From Corynebacterium kalidii (GTDB lineage: Bacteria; Actinomycetota; Actinomycetes; Mycobacteriales; Mycobacteriaceae): a stretch of 64,000 bases of DNA. Shown in pieces: positions 46,092 to 54,455 of the stretch; the stretch's first letter is position 1; each line of letters opens with the position of its first letter. Both the position numbers and the translations under genes were made by a program. The notes beneath the pieces are model-generated. The model made no database searches. It saw only the letters and a list, made by a program, of their open reading frames with translations, and had not been told where the DNA came from. Location of the stretch: assembly GCF_022869005.1 (NCBI RefSeq), contig NZ_JALIEA010000017.1, positions 1 through 64,000 on the forward strand. The letters are read 5' to 3'.

Positions 46092-47933
46092 CTAGCGGGG
46101 AAGCAGCGGCCCCACCGCCCCGGCTCCGACGCACACGTGGGAGCCCGGCGGGCCGTCGACCTCCACCAGCAGCGTCCCCCCGCCGCCGGACAGGTTGACC
46201 CACCTGGTCACGAGGTCGGTGCCCACCGCGACGTCGACGGTCCGGGCACGCCACTGGGCCTCGTCCTCCAGCCCGTTGGGGGTGGACAGCGCGACGGTGA
46301 CCGGCTGGTCGGCGGTGGCGGTGAACTCCCACGTCCAGTCGCCGAAGGGCAATGCCGGGGCCACCGGGATGATCGTGGGTCGGCCGGCCTCCACCCGGGT
46401 GCCGCAGCCGGGGGAGTCGCCCTGGGCGCTGCGCGCGACGTCGGCGACCCCGGCGGTGGTGCGCCGCCCGTCCGGGGTGACGACCTGCGGACGTGTGGTC
46501 ACCGCGCCGATGCCGGCACCGTCGTGCAGTTGCCCACCGACCTGGCCGATGGTGTTGTAGGGCGCCATCAGCGGGGTCAGGACCTCGAGGGGGGTGTGCT
46601 GGTCCAACACCGGGATACCGGAGGCCTCTGCCTCAGCCACCGCCGCGCGCACGCCGGCGAGGTAGCCGGCGGTCTCGTCGCCGGACCATTGCGCGACCCA
46701 GGTGACCGTCGAGGCCGTTGAACTCGCGGCGAAGAGGAGACAGGCCACGGCAGCGAGTGCCGGTCGCGGCCTCGTCGCTGCCACGGTCGAGGCGGGCGCG
46801 TCCTGGCGGTGCCGCCCACCGACGGCGGCGACGAGAAGCAGGACGGTGACCGCCCACCAGTCGGCGTAGTAGTGCATGCCACGGGCCAGCAGGTCCGTGG
46901 ACCCCTCCCCGGCACGTCCCGCGCGGAGCAGCAGCAGGATCACCGCGAGATAGCCGGCGGACGCGGTCAGGGCCAGCACACCGGCCGGACGCCGCCGCCC
47001 CAACGCCACGAGGTAGGCCACCAGCAGCGCCACGACCACGGCCGCCGCCGCGACCTGGACGGGCACCGCCGTCGTGGAGAACACCGGTGACGGGTTCCAC
47101 CGGTCCCAGCTCCACGGGCCGCCGAGGACACCGGGCACCACCGAGGAACCCAACGCCGTGACGGTCCCGTCGAGCCCCGGCGACACCGTGTCCGGTCCCC
47201 GGTCGACGAGAGCGAGGTAGAGGCAGGCCCAGGACACCGTCAGGGCAGCAGGGAACACTCCGACGGCCCACGGGATCCGCTGGCGCCCCCGGAGCACCAG
47301 CACTACCGCGAACAGCGCCGGCACCACCGTCAGCGCCTTCTCCGTCATGACCAGGCCCGCCAGCAGCACCGCCGCGGCGACGGACGACCGGACCAGCAGC
47401 GTGCGAACGGGTGCCCGCGCCGGGGTGGACAGGACGACGAGGCCGACGCCGGCGGCGGTGATCTGCCAGGCCAGGGCGTTGACACCGGCCGACCACCACG
47501 CCGACGCCGTCCCCAGGAACGGGGAGAACACCAGGGCGGTGAGGGCCGTGGCCCGGACCGGGGTGCGGTCGGTGAGCCGGCCGAGCACACTCCACCAGAG
47601 CACCGCGGCGACGACGGTCGCGACCACGGTGACGGTGGCAGGAAGCCACCACTGCAGCGGGGCGACGGTGTCGGCGAGGACCTGGAGCGCCGCCGACCCC
47701 GGCATGAGGTGGCCGTCGTAGGGCACCCACAGCCCGGTGTCGCGGAAGCGGGCGGGGATCACCAGGTCGTCCCAGTAGAACGTCCGCTGGCTCAGCTGCC
47801 ATCCGCGGAGGGCGACGGCGGCGGCGGTGACACCGCAGGCCACGGTGGTGCCGGCGGCGCCGGTGATGCGGGCGCGCGGCCCCCGTCCCTGTCTCCCTCG
47901 ACGCCCCTGACGCCCCTGACCCTCCGGTCTCAC
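46092..47933 (-). CDS. GT-C-like multi-pass membrane protein
   Basis: Protein of 613 residues with about 11 helices to residue 420 and a C-terminal exported domain of about 190. The motif FYWDDL (Asp55-Asp56) in the first outside loop resembles the catalytic acidic pair of GT-C glycosyltransferases. The end (FTATADQPVTVALSTPNG) is beta-rich. The GTG at 47933 overlaps the stop of the lipoprotein gene, so the two are coupled. A role in envelope glycan transfer is inference. Confidence 0.65.
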   Translation of the reverse strand: MRPEGQGRQGRRGRQGRGPRARITGAAGTTVACGVTAAAVALRGWQLSQRTFYWDDLVIPARFRDTGLWVPYDGHLMPGSAALQVLADTVAPLQWWLPATVTVVATVVAAVLWWSVLGRLTDRTPVRATALTALVFSPFLGTASAWWSAGVNALAWQITAAGVGLVVLSTPARAPVRTLLVRSSVAAAVLLAGLVMTEKALTVVPALFAVVLVLRGRQRIPWAVGVFPAALTVSWACLYLALVDRGPDTVSPGLDGTVTALGSSVVPGVLGGPWSWDRWNPSPVFSTTAVPVQVAAAAVVVALLVAYLVALGRRRPAGVLALTASAGYLAVILLLLRAGRAGEGSTDLLARGMHYYADWWAVTVLLLVAAVGGRHRQDAPASTVAATRPRPALAAVACLLFAASSTASTVTWVAQWSGDETAGYLAGVRAAVAEAEASGIPVLDQHTPLEVLTPLMAPYNTIGQVGGQLHDGAGIGAVTTRPQVVTPDGRRTTAGVADVARSAQGDSPGCGTRVEAGRPTIIPVAPALPFGDWTWEFTATADQPVTVALSTPNGLEDEAQWRARTVDVAVGTDLVTRWVNLSGGGGTLLVEVDGPPGSHVCVGAGAVGPLLPR

Positions 47934-48670
47934 GCGCCAGCGGTGAGGGGCTGGACAGACAGCAGTTCGACGGCGTCGGCGCTGCAGCCGGTGACGTCAC
48001 CGAGCCCGCCGTCACCGCCCGTGAAATCGAGGACGGTGGTGGCCGTCTCCTCGGGGACGATGACCTGCAGCCCGCTGGTGGGGGTGGGGCCACAGGCCTG
48101 GTCGTCGTAGTTCTCCGCCCGTGAGATCTTCACCGCGGCGGTCGCCGAGTCGCCGGGAGCCAGGTCGACCGGGCTGCCCGGCACGTTGTCCTCCCTCACG
48201 GCGGGTGCCCCGACCGGGCTGCCGGTGTCGTCGACGAGGACCACCCCGGGGAATCCGTCGAGGGTGCAGTGGCCGGGGGAGGAGTTGGTGAAGTCGACGT
48301 CGACCAGGAGACTGCCTGCCGCACCCTGGCTCTGCCCGAGCGTGATGTCGAGGCCGTCGGTGGTGCACCGGGATCCGTCGCCACCGGTGGTCGGCGCGGT
48401 GGCGTCACCGCCCGGAGCGGTCTCCTGCCCGCCGGCGTTGTCCGGGGCCCCGGCACCGGTGCTGGCGGTGGTGCCGGCGGTGTCGGAGACGTCGGCACCG
48501 CCGCTACCCGTGCCGTCGCCGTCGGAACATGAGCTCAGGACGGACATGGCGAGGACAGCCGACGCCCCGAGGACGCCCGCGGCTGCGGCCCATCGGAACC
48601 TGGAGCCGCGGACCGTGCCGGTGGCGGTGTCTGTCCTGTTCGCGGTGCCCTGCGTGTGCTGAGTAACCAT
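47930..48670 (-). CDS. DUF4232 lipoprotein
   Basis: Lipoprotein of 246 residues. Signal peptide with lipobox VLSSC (Cys near 48), a Gly/Ala/Thr-rich linker to about 100, then a DUF4232 domain (CTTDGLDITLGQSQGAAGS, CTLDGFPGVVLVDDTG). TACACT (48683-48678) lies seven bases before the ATG at 48670, giving a leaderless start. Co-transcribed with the GT-C-like gene. Four cysteines after the lipid Cys may form disulfides. Confidence 0.8.
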   Translation of the reverse strand: MVTQHTQGTANRTDTATGTVRGSRFRWAAAAGVLGASAVLAMSVLSSCSDGDGTGSGGADVSDTAGTTASTGAGAPDNAGGQETAPGGDATAPTTGGDGSRCTTDGLDITLGQSQGAAGSLLVDVDFTNSSPGHCTLDGFPGVVLVDDTGSPVGAPAVREDNVPGSPVDLAPGDSATAAVKISRAENYDDQACGPTPTSGLQVIVPEETATTVLDFTGGDGGLGDVTGCSADAVELLSVQPLTAGA

Positions 48671-48790
48671 GACCCCCAGTGTAGGCTGAATCACAACATC
48701 GGGTTCGGGGTACTCCGGTCGTGGCGCGCCGGTCCGGGTAACGTCCGGTGCGAGCACGTCCAACGATTTTCCCGAGGAGACTGAACGTCC

Positions 48791-49960
48791 ATGGCTTTCA
48801 ACCCTGATTTTGACCTCTTCCAGCTGCCGGAAGAATACCGCGAGCTGCGCGACAGCATCCGTGGCCTGACGGAGCAGGAGATCGCTCCCTACGCCGCCGC
48901 CGTCGACGAGGACGAGCGCTTCCCGGAGGAGGCCCTGAAGGCCCTCAACGACAGCGGTTTCAATGCCATCCACATCGGCGAGGCCTACGGCGGGCAGGGC
49001 GGCGACTCGTTGGCCGCGGTGATCGTCATCGAGGAGGTCGCCCGGGTGTGCGGGGCGTCGTCGCTGATCCCGGCGGTGAACAAGCTCGGGACGATGGGCC
49101 TGATCCTGTCCGGCTCCGAGGAGCTCAAGCAGAAGGTCCTCCCGGACATCGTCGACGGTGCCATGGCGTCCTACGCGCTTACCGAGCGCGAGGCGGGGTC
49201 GGATGCCGGCGGAATGAAGACCAGGGCCGTCAAGGACGGTGACGAGTGGGTGATCAACGGCTCCAAGTGCTTCATCACCAACGGCGGGAAGTCGACCTGG
49301 TACACCGTGATGGCGGTGACCGACCCGGAGGCGGGGGCGAACGGGATCTCGGCGTTCATGGTCCACAAGGACGACCCCGGGTTCCGCGTCGGCGGGCTCG
49401 AGCACAAGCTCGGCATCAAGGGGTCCCCGACGGCGGAACTGTACTTCGAGGACTGCCGGATCCCCGGCGACCGCATCATCGGTGAGGAGGGCACCGGGTT
49501 CAAGACGGCACTGGCGACCCTCGACCACACCCGTCCGACGATCGGCGCGCAGGCCCTGGGCATCGCCCAGGGGGCATTCGACGCCGCCGTGGCGTACGTC
49601 AAGGAGCGGCAGCAGTTCGGCAAGCCCATCGCGGCCTTCCAGAACACCCAGTTCATGCTCGCCGACATGAAGATGAAGATCGACGCCGCCCGGCTGATGA
49701 TCTACACCGCCGCGTCGAACGCGGAGCGCGGCGAGGCGGAGGGCGGCGAGAAGCTGGGCCTGCTTGCCGCCGGGTCGAAGACCTTCGCCTCCGACATCGC
49801 GATGCAGGTGACCACCGACGCCGTGCAGCTGCTCGGCGGCTACGGGTACACCCGCGACTTCCCGGTCGAGCGGATGATGCGCGACGCCAAGATCACCCAG
49901 ATCTACGAAGGCACCAACCAGATCTGCCGCATGGTGATGGGCCGCCAGATCCTCAAGTAG
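48791..49960 (+). CDS. Acyl-CoA dehydrogenase, short/medium-chain type
   Basis: FAD enzyme of 389 residues. Motifs: YALTEREAGSDAG, FITNGGKSTWY, QLLGGYGYTRD, and the catalytic Glu373 in QIYEGTNQI near the C-terminus, as in MCAD/SCAD. The end MVMGRQILK is the normal family terminus, so the gene is intact. The prophage integrase gene ends three bases beyond its stop, so the 3' end probably contains attL and the last codons may be supplied by the phage copy of the core. Confidence 0.92.
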   Translation: MAFNPDFDLFQLPEEYRELRDSIRGLTEQEIAPYAAAVDEDERFPEEALKALNDSGFNAIHIGEAYGGQGGDSLAAVIVIEEVARVCGASSLIPAVNKLGTMGLILSGSEELKQKVLPDIVDGAMASYALTEREAGSDAGGMKTRAVKDGDEWVINGSKCFITNGGKSTWYTVMAVTDPEAGANGISAFMVHKDDPGFRVGGLEHKLGIKGSPTAELYFEDCRIPGDRIIGEEGTGFKTALATLDHTRPTIGAQALGIAQGAFDAAVAYVKERQQFGKPIAAFQNTQFMLADMKMKIDAARLMIYTAASNAERGEAEGGEKLGLLAAGSKTFASDIAMQVTTDAVQLLGGYGYTRDFPVERMMRDAKITQIYEGTNQICRMVMGRQILK

Positions 49961-49963
49961 AGG
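49930..49963. other. Probable attL region at the 3' end of an acyl-CoA dehydrogenase gene
   Basis: The host gene stops at 49960 and the integrase stop begins at 49964, so the host/phage boundary must lie within or next to the last codons of the host gene. The core itself cannot be defined without attR, which is outside the window. Confidence 0.45.
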
Positions 49964-51160
49964 TCAGCGGGGGTTTTCTGGCTTCGCCCCGCCGGTCGCG
50001 GTCCGCAGCTCCGGTGGCTCCTGCCCGTACAGTGCCCGTACCAGACTCGACGCAGATCCACGCAGTAGATCCTCCTCGTCCGGGAGCACATGCCAGTAGG
50101 TGTCCATCGTCGTCGCCGCGGATGCATGCCCCAGGGCCTTCTGCACTGCCTTGATGCTCCGCCCCCGGGCGAGCTGCGAGGTGGCGTACACGTGCCGCAG
50201 CGCATGGAAGCCCCACCCGTCGTCGGTGAGGTTCTTCACCGCGTGGTTGATCCGGTCGGATGACCACAGGAGCCCGGTCGCTGTCCGGAACATCGCGTCG
50301 TCCGCCGCAGCGGGGTGCCGCAACCGGTGCTCGCGAAGCCGGTTCAACGTCTCCGGCGGGGCCGGGATCTTCCGCCGCGACGACCGGGTCTTCACCGGGC
50401 CCCAACCGTCCGATCCCTCCGCCGGTCGCTGCACGGTCTGCTCCACCACGTGGATCACCCCAGCCTGCCGGTCGACGTTTCTCCACCGGAGGCCGCCGAC
50501 CTCGCCTGGGCGCATGCCGGTCGAGACTGCGAGGATGATCATCGTCGCGATGGTGTCCCGGCCCGTGTCGTCGGCGTGGGCCACTGCGGCGCGGATCTGG
50601 TCGAGCGTCGGCAGCATGCGCGGGTCCACCGGCTCGGCACCTGCGCCGGGCCCCGGGACTTTCGAGCAGGGGTTGACCAGCAGCATCTCATCGGTGACAG
50701 CCATGTGCAGGCAACCGGACAGCTGCGTCCACCAGTTCACACGGGTGTTCAGCGACAGCCCGGTGCAGCCCTTCACCCACGGGCGGCCCGTCTGCAGGGT
50801 TGCCTGCCAGCCGCGGAGCTGCGTGGGCCGCAGTTCGGTAATCTTCGTGCTGCCAAGGTCCCCGAGGTTCTTGCCGACGAGCTGACGCACCGCCCGGGTG
50901 CCGTCGTTGGTGGCGAGGGCTTCCCACAGTGGCCATAGGTCCTTCAGTAGAGGTGCGTTGTCCTCGTCGACCCACTCGCGGCGACGGAGGAGACGGGACT
51001 GCTCCTCGTCGTATGCCTTCGCGGCCTTCTCCGGCTTCTTGTACTTGGCGGAGGTGAAGGTTTTGTAGCGCTCTCGTCCGGATGGGTCGTAGTACCGTAC
51101 GATCCACCGCACACGGCCGCTCTTTGGCTTGCCGGTCTTCGGTCGTCGTTGCACGCTCAT
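49964..51160 (-). CDS. int: Tyrosine recombinase, phage integrase
   Basis: Site-specific recombinase of 398 residues from the ATG at 51160, with AGGAGA eight bases upstream. It has an N-terminal arm-binding domain (VRWIVRYYDPSGRERYKTF), a SAM-like core-binding domain (about 65-165) and a catalytic domain with Arg217 (GMRPGE), Lys257, His319 and Arg322 (HALRH), His345 (GHASAATT) and nucleophile Tyr355 (DTYWHV). All are present, so it should be active. No separate excisionase lies beside it. Confidence 0.95.
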   Translation of the reverse strand: MSVQRRPKTGKPKSGRVRWIVRYYDPSGRERYKTFTSAKYKKPEKAAKAYDEEQSRLLRRREWVDEDNAPLLKDLWPLWEALATNDGTRAVRQLVGKNLGDLGSTKITELRPTQLRGWQATLQTGRPWVKGCTGLSLNTRVNWWTQLSGCLHMAVTDEMLLVNPCSKVPGPGAGAEPVDPRMLPTLDQIRAAVAHADDTGRDTIATMIILAVSTGMRPGEVGGLRWRNVDRQAGVIHVVEQTVQRPAEGSDGWGPVKTRSSRRKIPAPPETLNRLREHRLRHPAAADDAMFRTATGLLWSSDRINHAVKNLTDDGWGFHALRHVYATSQLARGRSIKAVQKALGHASAATTMDTYWHVLPDEEDLLRGSASSLVRALYGQEPPELRTATGGAKPENPR

Positions 51161-51262
51161 GATAGTCTTCTCCTGTCTGACATGCGTGTTTTGCGTTCGT
51201 GGTTGGACATTGGCCCTCATCGCCCTGGCCGGCGGTGAGGGCTGACTAGCTATGTGCAGTGG

Positions 51263-51409
51263 TCACATCTGGAGCACTACTGAAATGATCAGGAGCGCAA
51301 TGACGACTCCTCCTGGTATGGCAAGGACAGTTCCGATGACGGCACAGAGTATGACGAGCGCTCGTGGTGGCTTCTGGTGCGGCGAGGTCACTTGAGAGTC
51401 ACGGGTCAT
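51263..51409 (-). CDS. Small hydrophobic prophage protein
   Basis: A 48-residue protein (MTRDSQVTSPHQKPPRALVI start) whose residues 17-48 are almost wholly hydrophobic with an IPGG break, forming one long helix or a hairpin. It starts seven bases after the stop of the upstream lipoprotein gene and precedes int in the same unit. Not recognised; size and place fit a prophage-expressed inner-membrane protein. Confidence 0.55.
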   Translation of the reverse strand: MTRDSQVTSPHQKPPRALVILCAVIGTVLAIPGGVVIALLIISVVLQM

Positions 51410-51416
51410 AGCTCGC

Positions 51417-51929
51417 TTATTGCAGCGTCCCGGTCCAAACGGCTTCGTTGGTGAGCGGGTCGGTGTTTCCCCTGAATCGGAGCTGGTAGTCGCCTGGGGT
51501 GCCGGGAGCGTTTTCGAAGCACACCGTTCCTCGTGCTTCTTGACCCGGTTCGATGGCCTCAGGAAGGTGTTGAGTGTCGTCGTTGGCTGTCTGCAGGCGG
51601 GCAGTGTCTGTGGGGTCGTAGAGTTTCCACGCGGCGAGGCCGTCGATTTCGAGTGGTTTGGCGTCTGGGGCGACGTTGATGTTGATGTCGACGCAGGTGT
51701 GCTCTTGTTCTGACTGTTCGGCCGGCCGGAGGTTGGTTGGTGTGATTTCAGCTCCGGCTACGGTGATGGGTTGGCCGATTTCGGCTCGGTCTTCTGGGGC
51801 TTGGGTGGCTTCCAGTGTTGTACTGTTCGCAGGGGTGGTGGTCTGGTTATCGTCGTTGGTCGTGCAGGCGGACAGTGCGATGGGCACGGCGAGAACGAGC
51901 GCGGCTGTGGCGGGTCGCCTTATTGTCAT
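51417..51929 (-). CDS. Prophage lipoprotein
   Basis: Lipoprotein of 170 residues: signal peptide with lipobox ALSAC (Cys22), Thr/Asn-rich linker, then a beta-rich domain (IGQPITVAGAEITPTNLRP) resembling DUF4352-type domains and two further cysteines (HTCVD, TVCFEN). It lies in the leftward module expressed during lysogeny. Surface lipoproteins in such modules act in superinfection exclusion in several phages; that role here is inference. Confidence 0.75.
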   Translation of the reverse strand: MTIRRPATAALVLAVPIALSACTTNDDNQTTTPANSTTLEATQAPEDRAEIGQPITVAGAEITPTNLRPAEQSEQEHTCVDININVAPDAKPLEIDGLAAWKLYDPTDTARLQTANDDTQHLPEAIEPGQEARGTVCFENAPGTPGDYQLRFRGNTDPLTNEAVWTGTLQ

Positions 51930-52089
51930 TGGTGGCTTCTCTTTCTTGCGGGGTGGTGGTGATCGCTGCTGTGGTGGTCACCGGGGCATATGGGTGTGGA
52001 GCTAATCATAGGTAATTGCGGGCGCATGGGATGGGCGGATCGAGGTGTTATGCATTGGTCTTGCCCGTCGGTGGGGGCCGTTTTCGTGT

Positions 52090-53025
52090 CTAGCAGTGCG
52101 AGTCGTCCGGGTCCTCGTGGGCGCCGAGGTACCCGTCGCAATTGTTCGGTGTCGCCGCGCTGAGGCCGTGGTTCGACCGCTCGGCGTTGCTCATGTCGTC
52201 GTAGGACCGGCCCCGCATGGCGTCCTCTTCGGTCCAGTTCGGGTCGACGTTGCCGAAGGGGTAGTCAGGGTAGTTCCCGGACGCCTCCATCGCGTCTTCC
52301 ATCTGCTGCTGACATGCTGCGGTGTAGCCGCTGGTGCCGTCGGAGTAGAACGTGGTCCCGGGCTGGTAGATGGGGTCCATCGCGCAGGTGGCGGTGACTT
52401 CGCCTGCCGACTCGCCGGCTGGCTCAGGGGAGTCCGCTGCGGGGGTCGGTGTGGGCCCGTCAGAGTCCTCGTCCGGCGTGGCGGTCTCGTCGAGGAGTCC
52501 GGACACGTCCCATGTCACCGACTCTGCGCCCTCGATTGTCGACGGCTTGTATGTCATCTCCGTCGCGCCGACGGGTGCGGTCATGGTCAGTGCTGCGCGT
52601 CGGGTCTCTCCGTCGCCGAGGTCGACGAACTTCGATCCGTGCTCGCTGTCGCAGTCCTCTTGTCCGCCCATGTCGAGGTACTGGACAGTGAGACCGTCCG
52701 GATCGGTGAAAGAGAAGTCGGACGGCCAGAGAGCTTCGATGATCTCCTCTCCGGTCTGGTTTTCGACGGTGGCGACGAGCTGGAAGGGGACGCCGTCCCG
52801 GACGGGGTCCTCGAGGAACGAGCAGTTCTTGGTCTCGATCGCGGTGTCGCTGATGGTGACGGTGTCGCCGATCTTGACCGTTTCGCCGAGTGTGTATGCC
52901 TGGTCGGTGGCTTCCGTGGTCGTCGGTGTGGTGATGTCGTCGGCCTGGCCGTCGTCGTTGCTGCAGGCGGTGAGTGCGAGCGCGCCGGCGGTGACGACAG
53001 CGAGTGCTGTGCGTCGGATAGTCAT
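52090..53025 (-). CDS. Prophage lipoprotein, larger
   Basis: Lipoprotein of 311 residues: signal peptide with lipobox ALTAC (Cys near 20), a Thr-rich linker, a DUF4352-like beta domain (about 50-180, YTLGETVKIGDTVTISDTAI), an acidic Pro/Thr linker, and a C-terminal part with Tyr/Asp-rich sequence and five cysteines. Its ATG overlaps the stop of the upstream membrane gene. The lack of host homology context and location in the immunity-int unit suggest lysogenic conversion or superinfection exclusion. Confidence 0.75.
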   Translation of the reverse strand: MTIRRTALAVVTAGALALTACSNDDGQADDITTPTTTEATDQAYTLGETVKIGDTVTISDTAIETKNCSFLEDPVRDGVPFQLVATVENQTGEEIIEALWPSDFSFTDPDGLTVQYLDMGGQEDCDSEHGSKFVDLGDGETRRAALTMTAPVGATEMTYKPSTIEGAESVTWDVSGLLDETATPDEDSDGPTPTPAADSPEPAGESAGEVTATCAMDPIYQPGTTFYSDGTSGYTAACQQQMEDAMEASGNYPDYPFGNVDPNWTEEDAMRGRSYDDMSNAERSNHGLSAATPNNCDGYLGAHEDPDDSHC

Positions 53026-53339
53026 CGTCCCGCTCCTGTCCGGGTGATCGCGGCGCCGATGCGGGAGAGGATGATCCCGACGAATCCTACCCCGGAGAAG
53101 ATGGCAAAGATGATCCCGAGTACGAGGTCGGTGTTGTAGACAGCTTCGTCGACTGCGAGGAATGCGAGCGCCCCGGCGACGACGAAGACGATGGTGGATA
53201 CGACGGTCCAAATAGTAAAGCCGTCTATGGTCTTGGCTGGGGGTGTGGCGCCGCCTGGTCCGTACTGGTGGGCAGGGGCGATGGGTGGTGTGGGGTGGGG
53301 TTGCTGGCCGTTGGTTGGCCAGTTCCGTGGGGTGGTCAT
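53022..53339 (-). CDS. Two-helix prophage membrane protein
   Basis: Protein of 105 residues. A Pro/Gln-rich cytosolic start (about 1-38) is followed by two helices (about 42-65 TIWTVVSTIVFVVAGALAFL and 72-95). The stop overlaps the start of the larger lipoprotein gene, so they are translationally coupled and may act together at the membrane. No family recognised. Confidence 0.7.
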   Translation of the reverse strand: MTTPRNWPTNGQQPHPTPPIAPAHQYGPGGATPPAKTIDGFTIWTVVSTIVFVVAGALAFLAVDEAVYNTDLVLGIIFAIFSGVGFVGIILSRIGAAITRTGAGR

Positions 53340-53387
53340 GGTGGTCTCCTCTCGTAGGGGCTCGCCGTCGTCAAGCCGGCATTCTGT

Positions 53388-53795
53388 CTAGTTTCTCACA
53401 GTGAGCTTATGAGGGGTGGTGTAGACCATGGCCCGCCAGACCTCGACGAGGTGTCGGGTGACGCCGAGGGACCAGGCGATCGCGCCGGCGTGGGGACCGT
53501 AGTGCGCTTCGGCCTCGCGGTAGGCATCGGGGTCGATGAGCATGCGGGCGGCGTACTCGTCGGCTTTCCGTTCCTGCCGGTTGTGGAGTACCTGGTCGGT
53601 GGTGGGTTTGTGGTCGTAGGTGTGGTGGCCGAGCTCGTGGGCGAGGGTGCAGCGTCGGGCAATGGGCCCGAGGTCTGATCGGAGAGTGATGCTGCCGTCT
53701 GGGTGGCGTCGGCCTTTCTCGCCGCCGTGGTGGTCACCCACGGCGATGTTGTTCTCCCTGGCGTATGCCTCAGGGTCCGTCGTGGTAATCGTCAT
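53388..53795 (-). CDS. immA: ImmA/IrrE family metallopeptidase
   Basis: Zinc protease-like protein of 135 residues with HELGHH at 53-58 and the downstream ERKADEYAARMLI helix carrying the third ligand. In ICEBs1 and phi105, ImmA cleaves the repressor ImmR to trigger induction. The start at 53795 lies inside the 3' end of the repressor gene (26-bp overlap), so the two are coupled, which supports the same antagonist role. Confidence 0.9.
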   Translation of the reverse strand: MTITTTDPEAYARENNIAVGDHHGGEKGRRHPDGSITLRSDLGPIARRCTLAHELGHHTYDHKPTTDQVLHNRQERKADEYAARMLIDPDAYREAEAHYGPHAGAIAWSLGVTRHLVEVWRAMVYTTPHKLTVRN

Positions 53796-54273
53796 CGCCC
53801 TCCTCTGGTTCGGTGTCGCTGCTATCAGCAACGTATTCGAGGGGGCGGACACTTGGGGTAGTTTCGTCGGGTTCTGCCTGTTCGCCATCGAAACTACGGG
53901 GGGAGTCGGGGAAGGGGAACACATCAGCAACGGGGGCGACGTCGATCACGTCATCCCCTCCGCCGAACAGGACGGTCGCCTCCGGGTCGGAGCGGTCCAT
54001 GATCTCGTCGAGGATCTGCTTGTTCGTCGCCTCCTTGAGTGCGTAGGGAATCGAGACGCCCTCGGTCTCCCAGGGGTTGAGGTACCCGGTCTCGATCAGT
54101 CCGGCGACGGGTGAGCGGCCGTAGGCGCGGCACAACGAGATCACCATCTCGGGGGAGAGGTGCCCCTTGTTGAGCTGCCGGGTGATCGTCGACCCGTTGG
54201 TGCCGATCTTCTCGGCTGCGGTTCGGTACGAGTCTCCGGCGATAAGTCCGTCGATCCATGCTCTGTGTTCCAT
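53770..54273 (-). CDS. Prophage repressor (ImmR-like)
   Basis: Protein of 167 residues from the ATG at 54273. The N-terminal helix-turn-helix (about 14-35, SYRTAAEKIGTNGSTITRQL) is followed by GHLSPEMVISLCRAYGRSP and an acidic C-terminus ending DDDYHDGP, lacking the LexA/CI autoprotease Ser-Lys pattern. That, and the coupled ImmA gene, suggest induction by proteolysis rather than RecA-stimulated self-cleavage. It is divergent from the Cro-like gene across a 182-base control region. Confidence 0.82.
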   Translation of the reverse strand: MEHRAWIDGLIAGDSYRTAAEKIGTNGSTITRQLNKGHLSPEMVISLCRAYGRSPVAGLIETGYLNPWETEGVSIPYALKEATNKQILDEIMDRSDPEATVLFGGGDDVIDVAPVADVFPFPDSPRSFDGEQAEPDETTPSVRPLEYVADSSDTEPEEGDDDYHDGP

Positions 54274-54455
54274 GATGGTCACTGTAATGCACGTTGGTAT
54301 CAATCGCCATAGTTGCACGTAGAAAGACATGACGGGGGTATATAACGGGGGTGTTTCGTAGTTACAGCGTTGCCATTCGGTATCGCTGGATGCATACTCG
54401 TATCAGCGGTTGCGAGACAGTACCGCACTACAGACCACCAGCCAAGGAGGCACCA
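54274..54455. promoter_or_regulatory. Divergent immunity control region
   Basis: AT-rich DNA between the repressor (leftward) and the Cro-like gene (rightward). TGCACGT occurs twice in direct orientation (54288-54294 and 54314-54320), 26 bases apart. TATATAA at about 54340-54346 is a possible rightward -10. I cannot define operators with confidence. Confidence 0.5.

Noticed and set aside
46092..47933. Arabinosyltransferase (Emb/Aft) assignment
   Set aside because: Only the acidic YWDD motif and helix layout are shared; the rest is not recognisably Emb or Aft, so the entry stays GT-C-like.
49900..50000. tRNA gene at the integration site
   Set aside because: No cloverleaf or TTCGA-type arm is visible; the junction is in the end of a protein-coding gene.
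52045..53139. Rightward 364-codon frame in the prophage
   Set aside because: Antisense to the larger lipoprotein gene, which has a clear lipobox signal peptide and coupling to its neighbour.
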